DNA of 16,984 nt from Lojkania enalia (lineage: Eukaryota > Ascomycota > Dothideomycetes > Pleosporales), in assembly GCA_010094045.1 (NCBI GenBank), contig ML986886.1:20091-37074 (forward strand). The letters are read 5' to 3'. The notes below the pieces were generated by a model. That model saw only the letters and a list, made by a program, of their open reading frames with translations. It did not search any database and was not told where the DNA came from. Positions 10,326 to 16,984 of this stretch are shown here, one piece after another (within the stretch, counting starts at the first letter, position 1; every line of letters starts with the position of its first letter). The position numbers were made by a program, and so were the translations under genes.

Positions 10326-10409
10326 ACTAATACTAGTATTAATAACTACTACTTAATTATAAATAACCTAAATATAATATAAAAACCTAACTTATAAAAG
10401 CTTATAACT

Positions 10410-10422
10410 AAAAGGGAGGTAC
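10410..10422 (+). other. Polypurine tract of element C
   Basis: aaaagggaggtac lies immediately before the 3' LTR, the place where plus-strand DNA synthesis is primed in LTR retrotransposons. The equivalent site of copy B is aaaaggggggtac at 15405-15417. Purine runs lack CpA, which explains why they survived RIP. Confidence 0.8.
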
Positions 10423-10726
10423 TATTATAATAATACTATAATACTTTTATACCTATACTACCCTTACTATAATACCTAAACTAGCTGCTAGTAATAGCTA
10501 TTAACTACTAGCTAGAATATAACTGATTTTTCTTAACTATAATAGAGGAAGGTTTTATTAACCTAGCTAGCCTATATAGTAGTATAAACCTAGCTTCTAT
10601 AAAAAATCTATATAATATAGATATCTCTATTCTTTATATAATATTTTAATATTTATATATAGTATATAGTAATAGAATTAACTACTTAAAGTACGATTAA
10701 CTAACTATATATAAGCGTCTATAATA
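10423..10726 (+). repeat. 3' LTR of element C, 304 bp
   Basis: It aligns end to end with 4740-5043. It begins TATTATAATAA, where the 5' LTR keeps TGTTACAGTAA, a clear case of TG to TA and CA to TA. It ends CTATAATA at 10726, followed by the mutated target copy taaat. Confidence 0.92.
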
Positions 10727-10731
10727 TAAAT
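10727..10731 (+). repeat. Right target-site duplication of element C (taaat)
   Basis: This is the partner of cgaat at 4735-4739 after C-to-T and G-to-A changes at the CpG. The sequence right after it (aatatagta) continues copy B exactly as in the uninterrupted site of C (from 9369). Confidence 0.82.
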
Positions 10732-11430
10732 AATATAGTATTTAAATTAATAAAAATTTCTCTATTTTTAGTCTATTTTAGCTAGTATTTTTAAATAGAT
10801 TTTAAGCTGTTTATAGAAATCTATTAACCGCTAAAATAGTCCCTAATAATCTAGAAAGCTAATAGACTAGTTAATAAGATAAAGGATATTATAGAGTATA
10901 TTAGAGAAAAATTTATCTAGATATAAATATTCTAATAAAAGTATACTAATTATAAGCGCGTACTAGCTTCTAACTACTAGATTAATAATCTAGTCTAATT
11001 AGACGCTAGAAATATATATATTTAAAGACTATTAAAAAAATTTATCTAGAAGAATATAGGCTTTTATAAAGTTATTATAAAGGTATTCTCGTATATATAT
11101 AAATTAAAGCTATCTAAATTAGCTAAAATATATCTTATATTCTTTATATTACTATTATAGCTAGTATCTATATTATTTAACTACTTATCTAGTTAGTAAA
11201 TATATAATCTTAAACCTATCGAAATTAATAGAGAATATAAATACCTTATTAAATAGATAGAAAACCTCTCCTATAACTAATAGAAATACTAGTATAAATA
11301 TCTTATTAAGTAGACTAGCTATTATAACCTAGAATAGTACTTAACTAGTAACTTTATTAAAATAACTATTATAAAAGATTATTATACTAGAAATTTAAAT
11401 AAATAAGACCTAAATATAATATTATATCTA
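10732..11430 (+). pseudogene. Decayed integrase C-terminus and chromodomain of copy B
   Basis: This resumes the integrase broken at 4739: the segment 10732-11060 matches 9369-9700 of C (linker after the catalytic core). The GPF/Y-like part with G-F-Y-K-V-I-I-K-V is near 11060-11090. The chromodomain-like segment is at about 11218-11400, where E-Y-K-Y-L-I, K-Y-L-I-K-x-T-S-Y-Y-N-L-E and N-F can be read and the two Trp codons are TAG. The TAA after the chromodomain is at the same place as in C, which hints that it may be the true stop or a shared mutation of CAA. Confidence 0.78.
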
Positions 11431-11474
11431 GATTCTTAATTAAGAATTAAAATCTAATCTAATACTACCTATAT

Positions 11475-11605
11475 AAACTAATCTAACCTAATTTCTAATA
11501 TAATATTACTATTAACTATTAGTTATACTAATATATTTCTAACTTAATCTAATCTCTAATATAATACTACTATATATTAATAACTAATTATATTAATATA
11601 TTTAT
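11475..11605 (+). repeat. Tandem repeats in the 3' region of copy B
   Basis: Two units of about 65 bp correspond to those at 10160-10325 in C. Their presence in both copies shows that the duplication predates the insertion of C into B. Confidence 0.6.
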
Positions 11606-11676
11606 AACCTAAACTAATACTAGTATTAATAACTACTATTTAATTATAAATAATCTAAATATTAATATATCTAGTA

Positions 11677-11714
11677 AGTAAGTAGCTTATATAAGTAAGT
11701 AGTCTACTCTATTA
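11677..11714 (+). repeat. Left terminal inverted repeat of A
   Basis: It matches the reverse complement of 15321-15358 with one visible C/T difference. It contains the sub-repeat aagtaagtag twice in part (11677-11685 and 11694-11704), which may be paired transposase-binding sites. Confidence 0.85.
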
Positions 11715-11799
11715 TTAAAATATAATACTTAAACTTTTAATAATAATATAATAATAAAATAATAAAAATATAGTCTAAAATAAGAATTAAGTAAACTAA

Positions 11800-11974
11800 A
11801 CCCTCTTAGCTATTAAAAGAGGCTAAATAAATAGTAAGAGATATATTACTTTAATATTTAACACGATTTAAACGACCGTATACCAATAATATACTAAAAT
11901 CTACTTATAGTATAATTATAAGCCTAAATTAAAGAGACTAATAAAACCTAAAGAGGAGGTTATTATTTAATATA
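11800..11974 (+). pseudogene. Transposase of A, N-terminal part (before D1)
   Basis: The frame through 11860 reads the end of the DNA-binding region (V-Y-Q-x-Y-T, then K-L-K-R-L-I-K-P-K-E-E-E-V-I-I-type text), like 'KLTxxEEEVIxxY' in Fot1/pogo proteins. It stops at the TA (11973-11974) where D1 inserted. Joining across one TA restores the frame into 13826 onward (Q-Y-I-L-N-L-D-L-R), exactly what the family shows after that motif. The start codon could not be placed. Confidence 0.78.
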
Positions 11975-12050
11975 ATATATTCTACTATTAAAGCGGCTAA
12001 ACTATTAAAATAGCTACTTTTTTTTAGTATAATAAATACTATATACGAAA
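11975..12050 (+). repeat. Left terminal inverted repeat of D1
   Basis: It pairs with 13748-13823. It includes two copies of about 17 bp built on actattaaagcggcta (near 11984-12000 and 12001-12016), better preserved in the right repeat, which keeps agcggct twice. Confidence 0.85.
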
Positions 12051-12299
12051 AGTTAATTTATTTAATACTAATAAGAGATCCTATATATAATATACTTTTA
12101 TCTGATTTAGAATTTTCCCTACTATTCTTTTAGCACGTATAAGTATTATATCTAGTCTTACTATAGTTACTATAGTAGCGTTAAACTAGTTCAGCTCTTT
12201 CTTAAGTATTAGTACTACGAGTCTTCTTAAAGAGCTAAGAACTTATAAATACTTTAGTAGCTATATATAAAGATCCCTTACTATATAATACTATACCGC

Positions 12300-13720
12300 T
12301 ATATTAAATATACTTTCTTTTACGCGTTTTACGCTTAGTTACTTCTTTTAATTACCTTTTAAGCTTAGAGTTATAAGCTTAAAAAAGCGTATTCTAATAT
12401 AGTATTAACTTAGCACCTTTTATAAGCTGTAAGAATCCTTTTTACGCCTCTTTTAATAATCGTATAAAGGACTTTTATATAAGTATTAATTATAATCTAA
12501 ATTTATATATATTATTTAGAGTTTTAAACTACTAAAAGTCTTCTTATAGAAGTAGTTCTAGTAGGGTACGTAGTTATATATTAAGGTGATTTAATATAAC
12601 CTACGCGTTTAGAGGAATAATTCCTATTACTTTAAAGGCCTTTTAACAGTTCTTATATATAAATACGTTAAAAAACGCGTTCTTAAAGGCTGGAAAGAAG
12701 CCTTCTTTATTAATATAGTAGATATGTTGGTGTACTAAGTTTTATACGCGCTATAAGTACTTTAGCTTTAATAGTAAGAAGTAAACTATATTAAGAGGCT
12801 AAAGTATATACGATAAATAAGAAGGTATATAAAGCGTTAGAATCTTTTATATAAGGTAGTAATCTTTAAATTCCTAGTTAAGGTAGCTTTTATAGCTGTC
12901 TAAAATAAGTAGTTTATATAACTCTATTTAACGTATCTTTATATACTTATTAAAGTATTTTGGCTACTTAAGACTAAGCGTATTATTTATCCAGCCGTTC
13001 TTAGAGACTAAAATTTTCCAATTATATAGTATACCTACTTCTTTATATTATATAAAGATATAGACGCGTCCTTTATAGATAATAAATAGTAGGGTTATAT
13101 ATATAGTAACGTAGATACTTTAGATAATTATAATCTACTCGCGATTATCTAGCTGTATAAGAGTAGGCCTTATATAATATTCTAAACCTATAACAACCTT
13201 TATAGTATTAATAATATCTTTTTAAAAGCCTGTTTTATTAAAGTTGTAGATATTATTATTATATATACTATATTTTACAATTATATTCTATATAAGTTTA
13301 AATTATATATTAATAACTTTTAAATTCTCTTATTTTATTTTTTAGCAATTTTTTACTTAATTAAAGGCTGTTTTAAACTTATTTATACGCGCTATAAATC
13401 GTTTAGGCTAATTCTTTCCTATAAGTATTCTACTATATACGCCTAATAGTTTATCTACTATATCTACTACTTTATATAGCTAGGGTATAAATCCTCGCGA
13501 ATTAAGGTTAAGAATATATTATATAATTGTTTATTCTTCGGTTATTATAAGCTTCTAGTAATTTAGTTGTATATAAGGGTGAAATATAATTCTATAAAGT
13601 TGAGTAGAGAGTTGTTAATATTATACGTTAAAAGCTATAGCAGCGTATTATACGCTCTTAAACTGGCCTAATTTATACGCTTATAAGGTAAGCTCAATTC
13701 TACCTTCTTATTAAATTAAT
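12300..13720 (-). pseudogene. Decayed Fot1/pogo transposase of D1
   Basis: A DDD transposase would cut and paste the element. One frame on the minus strand carries L-x-x-x-I-N-K-F-K-T-A-F-N before the core, then N-I-Y-N-F-N-K-T-G-F (13254 down to about 13225; family D-x-Y-N-x-D-E-T-G-F) with the first Asp now Asn (13239-13237). Next are N-G-W near 12993-12985, the second Asp kept (GAC 12900-12898, I-L-D-S-Y-K-S-Y for I-L-D-G-H-x-S-H), and L-stop-P-L-N with the third Asp now Asn (12792-12790). Then comes I-N-K-E-G-F-F-P-A-F-K-N-A-F. A basic C-terminal tail (K-R-x-K-E-S) ends near 12300. The three catalytic positions share a frame, so only substitutions broke it. Confidence 0.86.
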
Positions 13721-13747
13721 AGAAGATTATATTATAGATTTATTATA

Positions 13748-13823
13748 GTTCGTATATAGTGTTTATAATGCTAAGAAAAAGTAGCCGCTTTAATAGTTTA
13801 GCCGCTTCGATAGTAGAATATAT
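13748..13823 (-). repeat. Right terminal inverted repeat of D1
   Basis: It is the reverse complement of 11975-12050 and less mutated than the left one: it keeps cg in agcggct/tcgaagcggct and gca where the left has gta. Confidence 0.85.
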
Positions 13824-13825
13824 TA

Positions 13826-15110
13826 TACTTAATCTAGATTTACGATAATTTATATCTATTTTAACTACTATATAAAATATAGCTAATAGCTTACTTACTA
13901 AATATAGTATAGGCTAGATTAGTATATATTAGCCTAGAAACTTTATTAGATATACTCCTAAGTTTAAAATACGCCTAAATTAGTTTTATAATCGCTAGAA
14001 AACTTTATATAAAGATTTTAAAGTAATTAAAAGCTAGTTTAAGCTTATATAGTATATTAAAGAGTAGTATAGTATTATAGATAAAGATATATATAACTTC
14101 GATAAATCTAGCTTTTAAATAAGTATTATCTTATTATAACTAGTTGTTATAGGTATAGAGAGATATAATTAACTAAAAGCAATTTAATTAGATAATTATA
14201 AATAGATTTTAGTAATTTAGAGGATTAATACTACTAGCTAAATACTTCTACTCTTTATTATTATTACTAGCTACTACCATCTCTCTACCTAGTATAAAGG
14301 TAATAATATACCTAAGAACTAGGCTATTAGAGTTAGTAAAAATAGCGAAATAATAAATAAACTTAGTATTAAATAGTTAAAATACTTTTATAGGTATATA
14401 AAAGATTATATAGTAGACGCGCGTTAACTATTAATTTTTAATAGCTATAATAGTTATAACTTATTTAATTTCTAGAAACTCTATAAGAAATAAAGTATTA
14501 TTCTACTCTATATACTAGTTTATTTATTATACCTATTACAGCTACTAGATATAAGCTACTTCTTACTATTAAAGTATATATATAGAAATTAGATCTTAGT
14601 TTTAGTATATAATTATATTAACTATATTATAAAACTTAAGTTCTTTCTAACCTTTAAAACTGTTTTTAATATATTAATTATAAAGGATAATATCTATATA
14701 AGCTTTTAAGGAGCTAGTTTAATCCTATTTAATTTAGAAGTAGTACTTTTAAAGCTTAATATAAAGCTTTATATACTAATACTACTAGTATAAGATAATA
14801 CTCTATAGAAATTAAAAATACTAAATAATACGCGCGAGTTAGAAACTTAATTAATATTAATTTATAATCGGATTTAAAGAAATATAAGCTTTTTACTAGC
14901 TTCTATTATTAAGAAGCTAAATTAGCTTAAAAAAGGCTCTATAAAAGTAATATATTAGATTAGGTTAATATATAATAAAATCGTTAGCCTTTAAGAAGTA
15001 AATAAAGTAGTAATAAAATAGAAATAGTAGAAAAAAAAGGCGGATTTAAGTATAAGAGACTCTAATAAAAGTATAAGAAGAGATAATTATTACTAAAAAA
15101 GATAATAAGA
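13826..15110 (+). pseudogene. Transposase of A, main part (DDD core and C-terminus)
   Basis: This continues the frame of 11800-11974. Order: L-N-L-D-L-R, A-N-S-L-L-T-like text, P-R-N-F-I-R-x-T-P-K-F-K-I-R-L-N (about 13933-13980), D-F-K-V-I-K-S, then D-I-Y-N-F-D-K with the first Asp kept (GAT 14101-14103). Next are Y-Y-H-L-S and L-L-I-F-N-S-Y with the second Asp now AAT (14440-14442), then L-L-Q-L-L-D with the third Asp kept (GAT 14548-14550). The C-terminal block has F-L-T-F-K-T-x-F-N and D-N-I-Y-I-S-F-stop-G-A, as in Fot1 proteins ('FLPAFKxAF...NIxxGFxGAG'). A Lys/Arg-rich tail reaches about 15110. All catalytic positions are in one frame; stops are TAA/TAG at Gln/Trp sites. Confidence 0.87.
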
Positions 15111-15320
15111 AGGAAACTTAAGTTATAATATACTAATTTAGGGTGCGATTAGATATAAGTAAATAGTATAAAGCGTACTATAGCTACTATAATAAGACTA
15201 GATATAATTTTTATATATATTAGAAGAATATAAAAGTTTTTATAGAATAATCGCGTAAATTATAAATTACTATTATATTATTTAGTTATTAAGCTATATA
15301 TATATAAAGGTTAAAAATGT

Positions 15321-15358
15321 TAATAGAGTAGACTACTTACTTATATAGGCTACTTACT
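15321..15358 (-). repeat. Right terminal inverted repeat of A
   Basis: It is the reverse complement of 11677-11714 and keeps one C that is T on the left. TA follows at 15359-15360, and copy B resumes. Confidence 0.85.
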
Positions 15359-15360
15359 TA

Positions 15361-15417
15361 TAAAGTATATTATACTAAAATCTAACTTATAGAAGTTTAT
15401 AATTAAAAGGGGGGTAC
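15361..15417 (+). mobile_element. Ty3/gypsy copy 'B', piece 3 (3' end with polypurine tract)
   Basis: The text 'aaatctaacttatagaagtttataattaaaagg..' matches the last bases before the 3' LTR of C (10383-10422), with the polypurine tract at 15405-15417. It resumes copy B after pogo element A. Confidence 0.82.
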
Positions 15418-15471
15418 TATTATAGTAGTACTATAATACCTCTATACCTATACTACCTCTAATATATAGTA
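15418..15471 (+). repeat. 3' LTR of copy B, first about 45-50 bp only
   Basis: It starts tattatagtagtactataatacc, matching the LTR start of C after TG-to-TA change. Similarity is clear to about 15459, weak to 15471, and then lost where element D2 begins. The rest of this LTR would lie beyond D2, outside the window. Confidence 0.72.
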
Positions 15472-15473
15472 TA

Positions 15474-15507
15474 AGCAAGCTAATTACCTAAGTAAGCTAA
15501 TTATAAT
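15474..15507 (+). repeat. Probable left terminal inverted repeat of D2
   Basis: Two direct sub-repeats, agcaagctaatta (15474-15486) and agtaagctaatta (about 15491-15503), differ by one C/T. This is the same two-site plan as in the termini of A and D1. Confidence 0.5.
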
Positions 15508-15699
15508 ATTAAGACTATACTAAAATCGCGACTACTTTTTGTAAAATATTATACTTTCTTATATTCTATTATACTATATAGTATAGTAGCCTATTCTTCT
15601 ATATTTATAGTATTATTTTTATACGTCCGCGAGTTATATCTAGCTTTACTATACTACCTATAGTACTTTTAAGTCGGCTAGCTTCTATTAACATGCGCT

Positions 15700-16984
15700 T
15701 TCTTCCTACTCTTTTTCCTATTAATATAAGTACTAAACTCTTTTAGAGTAGTTAATTAAGCACCTTCTTTAATTATTAGATTATCTTCCTTCTATATATA
15801 CTTTCTTTTATACGATCGACGTTATATAGTAGCTTTATTAGCTACTTAAAGCTTAGTAACTTAAGTATATAATAGTACGTTTTTATATATTATATATATA
15901 GTACCCTTTATAAACTATTTAAACGCCTCTACTATTAAAGTAGATAAGTTATTTAGGTGCTTTTAAACTCTTAATTAAACGTATATAGATTAAAACCTAA
16001 ATTTAATAGGATTATTTAGTATTTTTAACTCTTAAGAGGTATTTTCAACTATAGAAGGTATTAGTATATATAGTCGAACTTTAAGCTTTAATAGTACTAT
16101 ATCTAGGTTGAATAGAACTAGACTAGTACCTTAAAAGCTACTTAGGATATTACTCTTTATAATTGCTACGTTAAAAGCTACTTTAAAATAGGGTAAGAAC
16201 TCGATTTTTATAATATAGTTAATATAACCGCGTATTAGCTGCTCGACTTAGCGCCTATACATAGTCTTTAAAGGCGAGAAACAACCTATATCTAGTAGTT
16301 ATAATAGGTATAATAAATATAGAGGCATATAAAGAGTAATAATATTCTTTTCTTTATAAAGCTATCTAAATTTAAGCAAGTTGTAGTTTTTATAGCTGTT
16401 AAGAATTAGCAATTAATATATACTAATAGTATAATTCTTTATATATACGTTAAAATGCTTTAACTACTTAATACTAATATTATTTATCGTCCAGCTATTA
16501 TTAGTAATCTATATAGCCTATATTAGTAGAATATCGTCTTCTTTATACTATATAGAGAGGTGGTAGGTACCTATAAAGATAATAAAAGGTAGTGTTACCT
16601 ATTCTATTACGTTAATGCTCTAGATAACTATAGTCTACTTATAATTACCTAGCTAGAGCTACTTTAGTTAATTCCGTCTCTTAGAGCTAGTAACTACTAC
16701 TTCTATTAATATTACGCCTATTATAAAGCCTAATTTATTAAAGTTATATATATCTTCGTTAATAATACTATACTTCGCCTTTATATTCTATATAAGATAG
16801 AACTAGCCTCTTATAACCTTAAGATCCTTATATTTAGCTTTTAAATAGTCGTATTTTTAATTAAATTTAACCTTAAGCTTAGATGTATATTTAATAAAGT
16901 TCTCTATCTAGTTCTTTTTAACCTAACTAGTAGAGCGTACAGCTAGTAGTAAATTAGCTATATTTTAAATAGTAGTAAACTATA
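15700..16984 (-). pseudogene. Decayed Fot1/pogo transposase of D2 (N-terminus outside window)
   Basis: On the minus strand one frame shows N-E-D-I-Y-N-F-N-K-L-G-F from about 16760, with the first Asp now Asn (16739-16737). Then come V-V-V-T-S-S-K-R-R, L-P-F-I-I-F-I-G-T-Y-H-L-S and Y-K-E-D-D-I, followed by N-S-W for the usual N-G-W. The second catalytic position reads I-L-N-S-Y (Asp to Asn, AAC 16400-16398) and the third L-L-D-I-G-C-F-S-P-L keeps Asp (GAT 16292-16290). C-terminal text of the 'FLPxFKxxF...NIxxxFxGxGLxPFxP' type lies around 16090-16210. All three positions share a frame. The DNA-binding N-terminus is cut by the window edge, and the C-terminal end near 15700 is approximate. D2 and D1 differ enough to be separate copies or subfamilies. 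Confidence 0.84.

Larger units (their letters stand above)
4740..10726 (+). mobile_element. Full-length Ty3/gypsy chromovirus-type element 'C', 5987 bp, RIP-inactivated
   Basis: It has two 304-bp LTRs (4740-5043 and 10423-10726), a polypurine tract before the 3' LTR and a 5-bp target duplication. The order is Gag, protease, RT, RNase H, integrase, chromodomain. RT before integrase makes it Ty3/gypsy (Metaviridae), and the C-terminal chromodomain-like segment points to a chromovirus. It inserted into another copy of its own family (B). All domains are recognisable but full of TAA/TAG codons and changed catalytic residues, so it is dead. I could not recognise a tRNA primer-binding site after 5043 (sequence begins ttatattatatt). 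Confidence 0.93.
10732..11676 (+). mobile_element. Ty3/gypsy copy 'B', piece 2 (integrase end to 3' region)
   Basis: It is homologous to C from 9369 onward and carries the end of integrase, the chromodomain and the repeat-bearing 3' region. It is cut on the right by the pogo element A. The last part before the cut (about 11640-11676) matches C only in part, so a few tens of bases differ there between copies. Confidence 0.87.
11975..13823 (-). mobile_element. Fot1/pogo-type transposon 'D1', nested in A
   Basis: Terminal inverted repeats of about 76 bp lie at 11975-12050 and 13748-13823; all differences are C/T or G/A. TA flanks it (11973-11974 and 13824-13825). Its length of 1849 bp fits a complete Fot1-type element. 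Its own transposase is on the minus strand. The boundary was chosen because the inverted match runs a few bases beyond the element and only this TA restores the reading frame of A. Confidence 0.87.
11677..15358 (+). mobile_element. Fot1/pogo-type Tc1/mariner transposon 'A', split by D1
   Basis: Terminal inverted repeats of 38 bp lie at 11677-11714 and 15321-15358, starting agtaagtag, with TA on each side (11675-11676, 15359-15360). Without the nested D1 and its extra TA, the element is 1831 bp, the usual Fot1 size. It encodes a plus-strand DDD transposase. It sits in the 3' region of copy B, which resumes at 15361 with the polypurine tract and LTR. Confidence 0.88.
15474..16984 (-). mobile_element. 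Fot1/pogo-type transposon 'D2', right end outside window
   Basis: A minus-strand Fot1/pogo transposase fills the right end of the window, and the LTR of copy B breaks off just before it. The likely left terminal repeat starts agcaagctaatta at 15474 after a TA at 15472-15473. It resembles the A repeat in layout (AGYAAG..., then AAGTAAG...) and holds aagYaagctaatta twice. The matching right repeat lies beyond the window, so the left edge rests on these arguments alone. Confidence 0.68.

Noticed and set aside
11971..13827. D1 ends placed at the outermost bases of the inverted match
   Set aside because: That TA choice puts the two halves of the A transposase out of frame; moving two bases inward restores Q-Y-I-L-N-L-D-L-R, so the extra matching bases are taken as chance.
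11677..15358. A single 3.7-kb DNA transposon with 38-bp inverted ends
   Set aside because: The interior holds a second pair of inverted repeats and two head-to-head transposases; removing 11975-13825 leaves a normal 1.83-kb element with one frame.
1..16984. Short open reading frames on both strands that might be host genes
   Set aside because: None is long, and those overlapping recognisable domains are fragments of RIP-broken transposon frames or their shadows. No intact product was recognised.
1..16984. A novel defence, CRISPR or gene-cluster system
   Set aside because: All regularly spaced or repeated sequence is explained by LTRs, terminal inverted repeats, nested copies and a short tandem array; there are no direct repeats with unique spacers and no intact genes.

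Overview
The window looks like a piece of heterochromatic, repeat-only DNA from a filamentous ascomycete fungus (Pezizomycotina). It is very AT-rich, TpA is everywhere, and CpA and TpG are strikingly scarce on both strands. Every recognisable reading frame is broken by TAA/TAG codons sitting where the protein family has Gln or Trp, with Cys/His codons turned to Tyr and Gly/Asp codons to Arg/Asn. That is the footprint of repeat-induced point mutation (RIP). I found no intact gene, no host gene, no rRNA or tRNA and no CRISPR. The genus cannot be told from this sequence.

Layout: seven transposable element copies, nested in one another. (1) 1-2011, minus strand: 5' part of an LTR retrotransposon ('E', its own family), with LTR, leader, Gag with a decayed zinc knuckle, and possibly the start of protease at the left edge. 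(2) 2012-3513, minus: 5' part of a Ty3/gypsy chromovirus-type element ('F'), a 304-bp LTR plus Gag, cut by E. (3) 3514-4739, 10732-11676 and 15361-about 15471, plus: three pieces of one older copy of the same family ('B'), interrupted in RNase H by F, in integrase by C, and near its 3' end by a pogo element. (4) 4740-10726, plus: a full-length copy ('C', 5987 bp) with two 304-bp LTRs, Gag, protease, RT, RNase H, integrase and chromodomain. (5) 11677-15358, plus: a Fot1/pogo-type Tc1/mariner DNA transposon ('A'), itself split by (6) 11975-13823, minus: a second Fot1/pogo element ('D1'). (7) from about 15474 past the right edge, minus: a third Fot1/pogo element ('D2') inside the LTR remnant of B.

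The junctions give an order of events. B came first. C, F, A and probably D2 then entered B, E entered F, and D1 entered A. Target duplications support this: 5 bp for the gypsy family (cgaat, with its second copy mutated to taaat) and TA for the pogo family. Across the comparable segments the copies align with no net insertion or deletion, so decay has been almost wholly by C-to-T/G-to-A substitution. E looks visibly less mutated, in line with being a late arrival. F and C together form a 1.5-kb inverted repeat around a 1226-bp spacer. I see no new gene system here; the interest lies in the nesting, the mutation pattern and a few structural details.
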